Below, one piece after another: positions 1-12,353 of a stretch of 64,000 bases of DNA. The translations under genes were made by a program, and so were the position numbers. Source of the DNA: Paragyromitra xinjiangensis (taxonomy: Eukaryota; Ascomycota; Pezizomycetes; Pezizales; Discinaceae); NCBI GenBank assembly GCA_038503065.1, contig JBCAMK010000017.1, positions 1,426,001 through 1,490,000 of the forward strand, written 5' to 3'. Position 1 is the first letter of the stretch. Each line of letters starts with the position of its first letter. The notes under the pieces were generated by a model that was not told the origin of the DNA, did not search any database, and saw only the letters and a list, made by a program, of their open reading frames with translations.

Positions 1-155
1 GGATACGCGAACTAGGCTGGCATACAAAGTAAAAAGTTAGGCGTTTGAAATTACCTCAAGGTAGCCGGAGAAGCTAAAGAAAGAGGCATATTCCTCCAGG
101 ACTTACAAACTTGAATTTTAATCTGACGCGGAGGTAAGTTTCCAAATTTTGTATG

Positions 156-3100
156 TCACAAAGACCGCCCCATCCCGGGGATTGGTGCTGATCGTGAGGA
201 AAGGTATTCAGCTCCAGCATCGACGAGCAGCTTCTTAATATCTGGGTGCCAGTGTCTGGAGGAAAGCTGCAACAATTTGGAGCCAGTTCCCACATGAACA
301 TTGGCCTTGCTATCTAATAGGAGCTCCACGATGCCGATATGCCCGCTAGCAGCTGCTGCTTGCAGCGCGGTCCGACAGGAGCCAGTGGTTGCCGCAGCAT
401 TGATATCAGCTCCGTTTTCCAAGAGCAATTTCACTATCTCGATATGCCCACACGCAGCCGCTGCTTGCAATGCTATCAGCCCCTTGCGGGGGCTGGCTTC
501 AACATTGACGTCAGCGTCTCTGTTCAAGAGGAGCTTTGCTATGTCGAAATATCCGCGCTCAGCCGCCGCTTGCAATGCTGTCCGACCCTCGTAAGATTTG
601 GCTTTAGCGTTGACATTGGCGTTGTTGTCCAAAAGGAGATTCACAATATTGATATGTCCGCCTCTAGCCGCCGCTTGTAATGCCGTGAAACCATTATCAG
701 AAGCTGCCTCAGCGTTAATGTCGGCACCTGTTCTCAAGAGCAACCTAACAATATCTATATGCCCGCTTTCAGCCGCCGCTTGTAATGCCGTCCGCCCCTT
801 ATAAGTGCTAGCTTCAGCGTTGACGTCGGTATTGTTTTCCAAGAGGAGCTTCACCGTGTCGATATGCCCGCCCCCAGCCGCCGCTTGCAATGCTGTCCGA
901 CCAGAACCAGAGGCTGCTTTAGCGTTGACTTTAGCATTGGCGTCTAGAAGTAGTTTCACTATGTCGGTATGCCCGCCTTCGGCTGCCGCTTGCAATGCTG
1001 TTCGACCTTCGTGAGTGTTGGCTTTAGAATTGACATCTGCCTTGTTATCTAGGAGTAATTTCACTATGCTGATATTTCCGATCTCGGCCGCTGCCTGAAG
1101 CGCTGTTCGATGAATGCCATAGACTGACTCGGTGTTGACAGTGGCGCTATGTTCCAAGAGCAACTTCACAATACCGATATCCCCGCTCCTAACTGCCGCT
1201 CGCAATGGTGTCTCGCCATTGTAAAGGCTGATTCGAGCATTTACTTCAGCTTTATTATCCAAGAGCAACTTCACCGTGTCGATATGCCCGCCCCCGGCCG
1301 CCGCTTGCAATGCTGTCCGGCCAGAATCAGAGGCTGCTTTGGCGTCGACGTTAGCCTTGGAATCTAGGAGTAGTTTCACTATGTCGGTATGCCCGCCTTC
1401 AGCTGCCGCCTGCAGTGCTGTCAGACCCTTATAATAGCTGGCTTGGGTATTGACGTCGGCCCCGTTGCCTAGGAGTATTTTTACTATGTCGATATATCCG
1501 CCCCTAGCTGCCGCTTGTAATGCCGTTGTGCCTCCGTAGTTGTTCGTTTTAACATTGACGTCGGCGTTGTTGTCTAAGAGAAGTTTCACCATATCGATAT
1601 GCCCAGCCCTAGCCGCTGCTTGGAGTGCTGTCTGGCCCCCATGATAGCTGTCTCTGGCGTTGACGTCGGCATTGTTGTCCAAAAGGAGTTGCACTATGTC
1701 AAGATGCCCTCTTGAAGCTGCCGCTTGTAGCACAGCTTGATTCGCTTCAACCCTGAGGCCGTGATCCAAGAGCAGTTTCACTATATCGCTATTCTTGCCC
1801 TCCGCTGCCGCTTGCAAAGCTGTCCATCCCTGTTTGGTGGTTGATTCAGTATCAGTGTCGGCTTCGTTGTATAGTAGAAGCTTTACTATGTCGGTATGCC
1901 CGTTCTCAATCGCCGCCTGCAATGCGGTCCGACCTCCGTAGGGGCTAGGACTAGCATTAATATCAGCTTTCTCGTTTAAGAGGAGTCTCACTATCTCGAT
2001 ATGGCCACCCCCAGCCGCTGCTTGCAATGCTGTTCGGCCATTTACCGCGGCTGCTCCGGCATTGACGCTTGCCTTGTTGTCTAAGAGTAGCTTTACTATG
2101 TCGATATAACCGCTCCCAGCTGCCGTTTGCAATGCCGTCCGGCCATTGTGAGCGTCGTTGACATCAGCTTGGTTTTCCAAGAGAAGCTTCACTATGTCGA
2201 TATACCCGCTCCCAGCTGCCGTTTGCAATGCTGTCCGACCATTTCCAACATTATTGACATTGGTTCCATTATCCAAGAGTAGCTTTACTATGTTGGTGCA
2301 CCCGCTCTCAGCTGCCATTTGTAGTGGTGTCCGACCATTGTCAATGTCGTCAACATCAGCCCCATGGTCTAAGAGGAGCTTAACTATCTCGATATATCCA
2401 CCCTCAACCGCCGTTTGTAATGCTGTTCGGCTATCTACGGTAGCTGCTTTGGTGTTGACATCGGCCTTGTTGTCCAAGAGTAACTTCACTATCTCCATAT
2501 GTCCGCCTCTGGCTGCTGCCTGCAATGCTGTCCGACCATTGCGAACGTCGTTGACATCAGCCTGGTTTTCTAAGAGAAGCTTCACTATGTCGATATACCC
2601 GCTTTCGATCGCTGCTTGCAGTGCTGTTCCACCGTCTACAGTAACTGCTTCAGTGTTAACATCCGCTCCGTTACCTAGAAGCAGCTCGACTACATCGATA
2701 TGCCCATTCCCAGCTGCTGCTTGCAATGCTGTTCGATCCTTGTAGGCACTATTCACGTCCGCCTGGTTTTCTATGAGTAGCCTCACCATCTCGATATGTC
2801 CTTCCTCAGCCATCGTCAATAGTGCTGTGGGGGCCATCTTCCCGTTCGCCGAAACATTGGCGTAGCTCTCATTTTCGAAAAGCAACCTCGCGATACCCAC
2901 ATCTCCAGTATTAACAAACGATAGAAACGCTTCTTCACATTCCGTGCTTGTATTGACGCCAACTTTGTTGTCTAGCAATAGCTTCACTGTTTCGTAGTGC
3001 CCTGCTTCGACAGCCCATTGCAGTAATGCCTGCCCTTCAACGTGAGGGTTTGTGTGGACGTTAACATCGGCTAGGTTGTTTAAGAATAGCTTTATTGTAT

Positions 3101-4653
3101 CGAGCTGCCCGGCCTTCATTGCCCCCTCAAATATCCTCCGCGTTTTTCGATAGTCTATCTTCCCGCCGCTCGGGGACTTGATCAGCATTAGGAAAACTAA
3201 ATTTAATCCATTCGCTGCAGCTTGCTCAAGCAAATTTGGGAATTTTGCAGAAGCAGGCAAAAACTCCATGATGTCTGCTTCATAGGTTTGTTTGATCAAT
3301 CTAACCCTCTCCCGACGTCCAGGGCCCAAATTAACACCTAGGTGCGAGAATTCATGTTCCAGAGTCCGGTACCAGTCATTCGTATATCCGTCCATCGCCA
3401 GCCATGGATTTTGCAAGGCCTCGGCTGCGGTCGGCCGGCTTTTTGGATTTGGAGTCAACAGGCTCCTCACGAAATCAATTCCATCTTTCTCAACTTGAAA
3501 ATTCTGTAGAATCTCGATAGGGAGGCCGATCTCGCCTTGGCAAAATTTGCAAAGAGCAACCATGTCAATTTCGGGCTCAAATATCGTAGAGTCTGGCATT
3601 GTCTCCGAAAATTCACTAAATCTATGGTCAAGCTCGAGGAAAGGCGTTTGAGATGTCAAAAGCTTGTGCACTAGGCAACCTAATGACCACATGTCCAAAG
3701 CGAGAGTATAGTCTTCGCTAGTCCTGAGCACTTGAGGGAGTAGCCCGAGTATTTCAGGAGCAACATAACCTCGCGTTCCGCACGCAGTTCCGCACGCAGT
3801 TCGCAAAGCTATATTTTCCGTCCATTTTGACACCCCGAAATCGGCGATTTTGACCCAGATCGGGTCGAGAGAAGCAACGAGGACATTCTATAACCAGCCC
3901 TCATCAGCGCCCCGTATAATACCTAGAGATGCTACCAAAAATTTGTAGAGGCCAAAAGGCTCAGAGTTGCGGGTCTCTTGGTGGAACCAGGGAAGACCTA
4001 AGCTATCTTCTGTCGTAGCCACAACCCTATAGAAAAGTGGGCACTTCACTAGGACGGGAAAACTGTGCTAAGGCAAGCATCAATGGGAGATCGGGAGCTA
4101 GACCTGTGGTTTCAAATCGCGATGGCAGATCCCTTTCTCGTGGAGAACCTCAAGCCCTTCCAGAATCTGTCTCGTAATCTCCTTGGTCTCCAATTTTGCT
4201 TCTGGGGTTCCAATATACCCAGCTAGGTCCCCGTGCTTGACATATTCCATCGCGATGAAGATGTATTCTTGGTTTTCGTACCAGCCGTAAAACTCTACGA
4301 ATAGATGGTTATGCTAGGTGTACAACGTTAGATCAATATTATTCTACTTGAGGCATGTGGATATTAGTACTTACGCTTTTCAATTTAGACAAAGCCAACA
4401 GTTCCTGTAAAAAGCCTGTGCCTGGCAATAACTCTCGAGGTAGTTTCTTGACTGCCCTCAGTTGCCCCCCCGTTTCCTTCTGAAGCCAAACACTCCCAAA
4501 AGCCCCGGTACCAATCTCTCTCACCTGCTTCCATGTCGATACTGTCGGCACCCTTTCCTCAGAACTCCATTCATACGTCGTCTGTACTACGCAGTCCTCC
4601 AAGAATTTTGTCTCCAACTTGTAGTCGTCGAGTTTCGAAGCCGAGGCCGCCAT
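156..4653 (-). CDS. Protein kinase fused to about 26 ankyrin repeats
   Basis: I reconstruct three exons: 4653-4375, 4313-4104 and 3887-156, with introns of 61 bp (GTAAGT donor, CTAAC branch site, TAG acceptor) and 216 bp (weaker GTCTAG donor, TAG acceptor). They join in frame to 1406 residues. The kinase domain (about residues 42-327) is complete: glycine loop GTGAFGSV at 48-55, lysine in AVKK at about 69, HRDLKPQN at 157-164, DFG at 179-181, APE at 206-208 and DMWSLGC at 228-234. This predicts an active Ser/Thr kinase. From about residue 440 to the end run about 26 ankyrin repeats of 33-35 residues, many with the form GRTALQAAA..GH..IVKLLL. The activation loop carries a 4-residue tandem duplication (see findings). 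No membrane segment is seen, so a soluble signalling protein is likely. The substrate is unknown. The architecture is clear; only the donor of intron 2 is less certain. Confidence 0.88.
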
Positions 4654-5603
4654 GAATCGCTGTCAACGAAATCGAAATCGATAAGTTGCGGATTGTAGTG
4701 GAAATCCCTATCCGTGGCACCTAGAACTATGCAAACGAGCCTTCCCCTCAGCCGCGTGCCGCCAAGAAAGAGTACTCTCTCATAGGTAGTTGATATATTT
4801 CGTAGTGTAACCGTCCTCCCCCACACCAATCCTCCGAGATTATAAAAGCGTCCAGACAAGTTGGAAAGATTACACTTTGAGCCTAAATAAACCAACCGGC
4901 GCTTTGGCCGAGTTGCCCAACGATCGTACAGCTGCACTTTAATATGCCGGATGCCGATAATCATCATACAGGGTTGTAAATTTACTTCTGCAGTAGATGA
5001 GTATTTTGGTTAGAGGGCTTCGTACGGGATAGCAAGGGATCTTGTATACTACGGTACAAGGTGTGGCTGTGGGTGTAATAACTGGACCCCCTCGCGCATT
5101 TGCGCAGCGTAGTTTCATCCTTCTTGAATCGGTTTACACTAAACACATCAGTGGTTTCTTGATAGAAATCTTAAACAAACCCCACCTTTAACATGCAACT
5201 AGCCTTCAACCCGCGAATGTACTAACGACATAGATAAATCTACCATAATACCAGTCCGATTCAAGTGTGCTACATGATATACAACGAGATTGAATAGGAG
5301 AATCCCCCAAAAAAGAGCGGGAAACAATGAACAAAAGAGAGTCGTTTCTATCTTGCGTTGTCCAAAAACACCACGTTACCAACTAACCAACCTAACCCTT
5401 CCCAACGAGGCCCAAATATATGCATGTATAAAAAGAGATGCGCCATATAACCAATTCCTGAACTCATCCCGCTCATTCGCCAAAGAAAGGAGCAAGCCAT
5501 TCCTTTAGGAGCAGTCTTAAGTCCCTCCTTATAGCTACCAATCGAAAGTAGATGCCGCCTAGACCCGTATTAGCCTTAACCAGCCCCCGTTGCCCGAGAA
5601 GCA
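4654..5603. other. Intergenic region between kinase-ankyrin and AIM6-like genes
   Basis: This lies upstream of the kinase-ankyrin start and downstream of the AIM6-like stop. Reading frames here are short and show no family. It should hold the promoter of the kinase gene, but I see no element that can be named with confidence. Confidence 0.5.
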
Positions 5604-6721
5604 CTAAAAAAAAGCGCAAGATCTCACCTTCAGATCATCCACATTCAACAAATCCGCCCCCTCCCCTAACACACACCCCCACACCTTATTCCTCACACTA
5701 ATCGGCCACCCAGGGGTATCCCAATACCTCGCCATAATCCCCCTCTCATGCGCCTCCCCTATCTGAGCCCTTAACCTTTCCTTCTGCTCCGCACTCACAT
5801 CCCTCCCCCACATAACCCTCCCAATCTCCCGTCCAAACGGCGCACTCGCAATGATCGAATTCTCAGGTGTATACTTCCCACTACCAAGATCACCCAACGG
5901 CGCATCGTAGAAGTAGTCACGATACGTCGTATTCGAGATCAACGTATCGAACGGAGCATCCCCAGTAAAATGGACCGTCACAGCACCATGCACAACAGCA
6001 CTCCCATTAAAATGCGTTAGATAATTCACCGGACTCCGTAGCGGCTCCAGCTGCGCCAGCACCACAGGGAAAGTTTGTTCCCCGGGGGTTTTAAAGTCTA
6101 CAAATAAATGTAGCGTCTGTCCGGGGTCTACGTCAAACACGCCATTTATCCTCCCCTCCGGGCGTTTCCTCGTAAACTCGGTATCTGGGTTTTGTCCCTT
6201 CAAGATCTTCACGATTGGGTCGACATATAGGCTTTTAAACGTGCGGTTCCGAGTAAGTGAGGAGGTGTCGTGACCGACGAAGAGTTCAGTGCCACCAAAC
6301 TCCCAAACGTCGGCTTCGACGGAGATGGCGCCTACGGCGATGGCGGAGTAGAGGGGGATACGTCGCCAGTAGTCGTTATGGGAGTGGATGGGTCGTGGGA
6401 GGATGTCGCGGGTAAAGGCGGTTGGATAGGAGTGGAGTGAGGAGGTGAGGGACCAGCTGCTGATGAGGGTTTGGATGTCAGATTTCCAAGCAAGTCGAGA
6501 TAGAGAAAGAAAAGTAGAAAGAAGAGCGCTGAAGGAACTGTGAGTAGGGGAGGGTGGGTTAGTTGAGATGCTTGGATGAGCGGGGCTCTGAGGACGTACA
6601 AGGCGATGAGCAGGAAGAATCCTAGGCCTGTTCCTAGCTTCATAAGCCGTACAAATCGTGAGGATGGGCCGGTGCCTGGTCGGACTGCCCGAGAGCGAGA
6701 GGATGAGTTTCCTAGCAGCAT
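5604..6721 (-). CDS. AIM6-like (altered inheritance of mitochondria protein 6) phosphodiesterase-fold protein
   Basis: The second exon (6459-5604) encodes the family signature HSHNDYW followed by GAISVEADVWEF and LFVGHDTSSL. These are the His, Glu/Asp and His clusters of the PLC-like/glycerophosphodiester phosphodiesterase fold found in fungal AIM6 proteins. The C-terminus ends at LLNVDDL, as usual in this family. A hydrophobic stretch (KLGTGLGFFLLIAL) is encoded upstream in another frame. A GTACGT donor at 6599 and a CATCAG acceptor at 6460, with a CTGAC branch site, join the two frames exactly. This gives 325 residues from the ATG at 6721. The hydrophobic stretch would then be a short N-terminal membrane anchor. 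The single-frame ORF from 6782 bypasses the anchor and looks less likely. The biochemical activity of AIM6 is not established; the yeast gene was named from a mitochondrial inheritance screen. Confidence 0.8.
6460..6599 (-). other. Predicted intron of the AIM6-like gene
   Basis: This 140-bp intron is inferred from a GTACGT donor, a CTGAC branch-like site and a CAG acceptor. It corrects the frame between the N-terminal hydrophobic segment and the catalytic region. An AG three bases further would keep the same phase, so the acceptor is uncertain by one codon. Confidence 0.55.
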
Positions 6722-9066
6722 CGTTTGCTTTTGCCCTGGGTTCTTGGTCGTCGTGATCTTCCAGCTCGGTGGGTGCCAGCAACGCCGAGACAGCTTCCAG
6801 CAGCCAAGGGAAAGAAAGAATAAATGGAGAAAACAGAAAGGCAAAAATAGCGAACGTAAAATAAAAGAATCGCGAGATTTTTCACCGCATTGTGCCGTCC
6901 AGAGTCGTAGTTATTATCGACAGTTGAGGTTGCTCGGTACTCCACGCCCCGCGCGGCTGAAGCTTCCCCTGCAGGCCAAGCTTTCCTGTTTTTATCACCA
7001 AGATGCCACCTCCAAGGGGCGACATTCGGGTTTCATGAAAAAAGGAACAAAAAATCTCATGTTTTGGAATGTGCAACCGTTTAGCCGTCTTCAACCGAAA
7101 GTGTTGACACTGCGAACATTTGACTGGCTGTTCGTTTTCATGCAGAGCCGCAGGAATGATCGCTTGGCGGAAAGCTTGTTGCTGTCGATCGTATCAGATA
7201 GCAGGGACCTGATTGGACTGCTGCTTCACGTTGTATCACTCGAGCGGTTTTGTCTGCGAAAAAGTCGTCGAAGATGGAGCCACACAGGGTTGTAAGATAA
7301 TCGGGGTCCTTTATCCCGTGAATCGGAGATTTGAATAGTTATAAAAGTAGCATCAAAGGACAGGAAGACGCGCACCCCCATGGATAGCAATACGAGCCCT
7401 AGGTACAGAGTGCAGCAGAACGAAAATCTAAGAAATCCCAAAACGGTACTCCTCTGGTTTGTTTCATGAAGCTCTTAAACCATTAAAAACTCCTCCTATT
7501 GACCTTCACACTAGTCTCTATCCTCATTTAGACTTTCTCGAATATAAGTATCATAGGTATTCTAGTCTCGAACATAGTAGGCTATTTCCAGCACTTTCTA
7601 TCTCCATTGGACACAAAGATTGCCTGAATAAGTCCATGTGGTCTTTGTATGAGTGATTACTGCCGTTATCTACACCCACTAGGGACCATGATTATCAAGC
7701 TCTTCCAGACTCTAACTATTTCAGGGCCAAATCGAGCTGGATCTCCTGGACGTGCTTAATACCGACGTATCCCCGTAAACATAAAGATATGACTCCGCTC
7801 TATAATCATCCGTCACTCCAGAAGGCCTCCGAGCGAATGACTTGAACACTATTTGGAGTTATCTGTATGCAGGGTTGCGACATCATCCGGCCACCACTCT
7901 AACAATCCTAAATTCCGCCTTCCTCGGGACCCACTGAGCTCCTGCTGGGGAAGAAACGCCGCGTAATCTAGCAACGCATCAGGACTAGGCTATCCATCAG
8001 GGTGTCTATGGGGTTTTTTCAAGCCGACCCGGTGGCCGTTTGGTGTTCAGTAAACCTGGTGGATCTGGTGAGGAGAAGTGAACTTCGGGTCCACGTTACA
8101 GTCCTTCCCGGTCTGATGTCATAACCTGTCTATAGACAGATAGCAGACTCATATGTGTAGATAGAGCTACATTTAGATCGTGTTAGAAAAGGGCTTGCGT
8201 GTCATAGGGTGGTAGTTGGTATGGCCAGAGCCGACATTCAACCACGTGTGGCCGCCAGCGCCTGAAAGCCGGAGAAAAAACAACTCCAACCATAGTGGTC
8301 TGTTTACTATATGGCTAATCAAGCGTAGCTATCAATTTCACGCCGGTGGAAGGAATGTTCCTGCTAGTTGAGAACTCGCCCATGTTAATCGAGTGATTAG
8401 CCCCGCTAACTATGCGAATGTTGTAAGTCTAGGTTCAGCGTGTTTGAAATCGTCACCTGCTCGCCTTGTTTGGTTCATGCTTCTTAAATTGAGGTTGCCC
8501 GTCAAGTCTCAGTATTTAGTTCGTTGATGTTACTGCCACTCGTGGAGTCCGAATTAGGCGGGGGGAAGGTTTAAGGAGGGTTCTGTGGATAGTTGTTGGC
8601 AATGCCGCTGTATCTAGAGCGTTACTGACTCATGCGCTGGAATAAGTTGAAATTATGGAGATCAAAAGCACCTGGGAACTAATATACAGCACAATATATT
8701 GAGATTTCTACTGAGATTTAATGTATATCTTCTACCCGGTGTTGGCATGAGCTCAGAACTACATGTATGGCAGACGAGCTTCGGTAGCCAAGCTTAATGC
8801 TTCCAGACTATGGCCACTTCATGTAGTATACTATACTCAACAAACTGAAAATAGGCGGACAACCTCTCGACATTATTGTAAGAATCTTTATAACCTATGG
8901 CTACAGCTGTCACGGTGATCTAATTTCTCATGGAGACATATTTTGCTTGGGTTTGGTAAAGGCTTGGTAGTCACGGGATCACGTGGATGAGGGATAAGGT
9001 CAATGAGGCCTCATCCCTTCTCCACCAGAAGCAACAGACTGGAAGAGAAATGAACGGCCCAGCGAA
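6722..9066. other. Gene-poor stretch
   Basis: I find no convincing gene in these 2.3 kb. The longest frame, on the + strand from 6576 to 7295, overlaps the AIM6-like gene in antisense and shows no domain. The rest is short frames without start context or splice signals that make sense. Confidence 0.5.
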
Positions 9067-9939
9067 ATGGCATCTCTCCACGTTACGAACCCCTTTACTA
9101 CCCATACTTTCACTGATATGAATAGTCCTGTTCTCGGAAGCTTCGTTAAGTTCCACTTCGACAGCCAACTACGCGGTCCTGGGTCATTGCAATCATCAGC
9201 CAGTTCGACTTCGGGGTCCGATGCTCCGATGCACTCTGCTCTCGTACTCGGCAGTCGGATTAGGCTTCTGCCAGGCCCCGACAGGCGCTGCACGTTGGAG
9301 ATTGGATGCTACCCTGTCCTCTCGCTCCACCGGTCATCTAATCCCGTTTTCGACATGACGAACGCTGTGGGGTATGACAAATTAGTTCACATCCCTCTCC
9401 CGAGCATTGCCGATGCCCCAACACCCACATCGTTCGGAGATCCCTTGACGGCTGGTGGGTATATCAACGACCGTGTCTGCTGGATTCAAGCCAAGCTTGT
9501 GACCCTTACACTCAGTGAAGGGGAAAAAGTAACTTCCAATTCACTAATAGCCGGTTCATAATTACTGATGCGTATCCAGTGGAAGACTTTCAATCCTGAG
9601 GTAGCCTTCCCCATAGACGGAGTCTCCCGCCTCCTCGAGTACGAGCATAACCTCATTGCCCGTTTTTTCCCTTCAACGTCGGAACCTCCGCCAAGCCCAT
9701 CGCATTGTGGGTTTCCTGGCAACCAAATCGATTTTACCCCCGACGGTGAATCCTTTGATGGGGATGACGGGGACAACGAGCCGATGTACGAGACGGTGGC
9801 TGATTTCTACCGTGTGTTCCCCCAGGAACAGTGGAATGAGCAGATGCGGTTGAGTGTTCAACGGGACGGCGCACGTAGGAGTGAGATGAAGGATGCTAGG
9901 GTGAAGGAGTGGATGGAGGGACTCGCGGATATATCCTAA
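9067..9939 (+). CDS. Two-exon gene of unknown function
   Basis: Exon 1 is 9067-9528 and exon 2 is 9580-9939. The 51-bp intron has a GTAACT donor, a CTGAT-like branch site and a CCAG acceptor, and the phase is preserved. The product is 273 residues. The first half is mixed with several beta-like stretches (LGSRIRLLPGPDRRCTLEIG). The second half has an acidic linker (DFTPDGESFDGDDGDNEP) and a charged helical C-terminus (RRSEMKDARVKEWMEGLADI). No signal peptide, membrane segment or catalytic motif is visible. I do not recognise the family. The clean intron and the even use of both exons support a real gene. The start is the first ATG of the frame. Confidence 0.6.
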
Positions 9940-11240
9940 GCTCGGGATAGGTGGTCGTTAGGGGTATATGTGTTTCGTTCTTTGGTAATGTATTTAGTTT
10001 CAATTTCGTGGCTATGATTGTACGGTAGTCGGCAAAAATTCGGGTATGCGTTGGGCCGCGCGTAGAGCTCAGGACGTACTGCGTACTAGGTATACTGACG
10101 TTTATGGTACTACAGGCTACTGTGCTATGGTATAACGTAACGTGTTAGGCGTAGGCGGGCGTACGAGGGTACTATCGTACTAACATACTGGGTGTATGGG
10201 CGCATATAAATGCACTAGATTTAGATCACGCGTACGTAGTATTACCCAATGGCAAGTCCTAGCTAAAGTCGAACCTCACTATAAAGATATGAAAATGTCG
10301 CGAGTGCATATCCTTATGGGGCATATATTGTTATAAGAAAACCCGAGTGACTATTCATGACCACGATATTTATTTCCGTTGCATAGAGTTTTCCCACTCA
10401 CTACATATGTCTGCCGCCAACGCTATGACTAATTGATGCAAAGTTACTTCTATGGTAGCAGATTCCCTTAAGTCTTGTTAAAAAAAGATACTGTGAGCTC
10501 TTCCTATGTTTGATTCAAGTTTTTTCCTGTGGAGATAACCCTGACCCTACACTTCCTATAGCGATCCCATAATATTTTTTCTCAAAATCTAAAGATATCG
10601 TACATACGAAAAACTCAATATCCTTATAGCCCAAATCCTTATAGGGCGAGTTGACTATATTACCGAACACGGAAACTGCCGCCACCACTAGAAAAATTAA
10701 AGCAGAACAGACTCTTCAGCTCACGTTTAACCATCCTAGAATCTTTGTTTGGCGGTCAAACATAATCTCTTTGTGGTAATCCTCCAACATCTCCTAGTAG
10801 CTCTCGCCGTGTCCTGAAAGCATACTCAAAAACTCACCCCACCCTCAATTGTCTTCCCACTATCAGGAGCATCACCCCGAGAACTTTCCATCTCTCGCGC
10901 ACCCTTTACTTTACCCCCGATCAATGCTCCCCCGATTTGCCCTCGCCGGTACCAGTTTCGTTCTTGTCGTGGTTGCCTTGTTGACCTGTTAGGCTAACGG
11001 GGATAGGGTCGATGGTCTTGCTCCTGCCGCTACTTCGTACCTATTAATTCGAGACATCTCAGCTACCAAAAGCTGAGCAGGTAGTCGGTATCTATCAAAC
11101 TGCCTAATGGTTAGCCAAACTCGGAAGCTTGAATCCAAATTCCATTTTGATAGGTGCAACTCCAAGCCATGAAAACCGTGTGTCTGCCTAACGGGGGTGA
11201 AGTTGGGACGGCTAGGATGCTCACCCACAAAGATTAAGTT
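9940..11240. other. Intergenic, partly TAC/GTA-rich
   Basis: About 10020-10240 is unusually rich in GTAC, GTA and TAC words, after which the sequence becomes AT-rich. A short frame at 10924-10992 encodes 22 residues like a signal peptide (MLPRFALAGTSFVLVVVALL) but stops at once, and no second exon is evident. Confidence 0.4.
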
Positions 11241-11867
11241 ATGGGAAACGATTTTTCAGCACCATTGCCGTTCAGACTTCACCCCCATACGCTTGTATCT
11301 GGGGTGGGGGTTGGTATGGCAGGGGTATCCAATATCTGTTTCGGCTCGGGCCAGGGAGTGAATTCGCCAACGAACATTCTCCCTATGCTGTCTAGTTTTG
11401 ATACTGGAGGTGCAATCTATAGCTCTAGTTCTATTGTTTCTTTCTCGGTATTTATGATAGCCGTTTTGATGGAAATTGTGTGGTATGCTGCATGGCTTCC
11501 GCTACGGCCGGAAATTGCTGACTCGATAGCTAGGGATTTGGAGGTATTTAGGTCTAGACAGCTGGGTAGTCGAACTTTCAGTGACTTACCGGCAGTCGGT
11601 GCATCTGCACCGTTGCTGATCTGCAAAGGTGGGGTCAAGCTGGAAGGCATTTTTGAGGGAGCAGAGAGCGCCTGGCTCTTTGCTGGTATCGGCTGCTTCA
11701 GGCAGTATCAAACTGAGCTTTCTGGGTTTGGCCAACTACTTACTATAGGTAGTGACATCTTAACGCTGTATATCCGCTGTTACGGGTTATTAGAGGCTAC
11801 TACTAGCAGAGGTTCCAACGATCCTCCACAAAGCAACGGCAACCTCACCTCTCCCTCTGTGAAATGA
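11241..11867 (+). CDS. Orphan ORF with one hydrophobic segment
   Basis: This is an uninterrupted ATG-started frame of 208 residues. One strongly hydrophobic stretch (IVSFSVFMIAVLMEIVWYAAWL, about residues 66-87) could cross a membrane, and a second, weaker one lies near residues 175-195. I recognise no family. Nothing but length and the membrane-like segment supports it, so it may be a gene, a partial exon or chance. Its TGA stop lies inside the 8-bp target duplication of the adjacent hAT-like MITE. The element therefore inserted at the very end of the frame and left the protein unchanged. Confidence 0.3.
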   Translation: MGNDFSAPLPFRLHPHTLVSGVGVGMAGVSNICFGSGQGVNSPTNILPMLSSFDTGGAIYSSSSIVSFSVFMIAVLMEIVWYAAWLPLRPEIADSIARDLEVFRSRQLGSRTFSDLPAVGASAPLLICKGGVKLEGIFEGAESAWLFAGIGCFRQYQTELSGFGQLLTIGSDILTLYIRCYGLLEATTSRGSNDPPQSNGNLTSPSVK

Positions 11868-11868
11868 A

Positions 11869-12345
11869 TAGTGATGTCCACGAGCCTGTTCGAGACGAGC
11901 CCGGGAAAGAGCTCAAGCTGGCTCGGCTTGTGGCTATCAGGGCTCGCGGTGTTCGAGTCAAGTAGTTAGGCTCGAGCCCAGGCTCGAGCCCGGAGGGGTA
12001 TTGGGGGCCTGGGGGACTCGAGGGCCCGGGGGACTTGAGCGATGTTGAAATTTTGTATGTTGAATCCCCTTACTAGTGTCATGATGTACTATATGCAGAT
12101 AAGAGAAACAAAGGGCGCAGCAATACAACTAGAGTTCCTCCTCCGTATCAGGTTTATTCCCATAGCAGTTCCAAAGCCTCACAACCCACCCAATCTATAT
12201 ATGATTAGTCAAGGCTCGAGCCCAAAGCTCGAGCTTCTAAAATTGAGGCTCGAACAGGCTCGGCTCTTAGGTTCTTTGGCTTGTGCTGTTCGAGCCTAAG
12301 GCTCGGGCTCAAGGCTCGAGCTGGCTCGGCTCGTGGACATCACTA
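11869..12345. mobile_element. Non-autonomous hAT-like MITE (477 bp)
   Basis: The element starts TAGTGATGTCCACGAGCC and ends with its exact reverse complement, an 18-bp terminal inverted repeat. It is flanked by perfect 8-bp direct repeats GAAATGAA at 11861-11868 and 12346-12353, the target-site duplication length typical of hAT transposons. Both subterminal regions are crowded with CTCGAGC/GGCTCG motifs in both orientations, as seen in hAT elements. There is no transposase frame, so movement would need an enzyme from elsewhere. Perfect ends and duplications suggest a fairly recent insertion. Confidence 0.88.
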
Positions 12346-12353
12346 GAAATGAA

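Noticed and set aside
301..2745. Several + strand frames of 68-195 codons opposite the kinase-ankyrin gene
   Set aside because: They are the antisense of the ankyrin repeats; their Ala/Cys/Ser repeats (AAACNAV) simply mirror LQAAA codons.
6576..7295. A 239-codon + strand frame overlapping the AIM6-like gene
   Set aside because: It is antisense to the conserved gene over its first part, has no domain and no typical composition.
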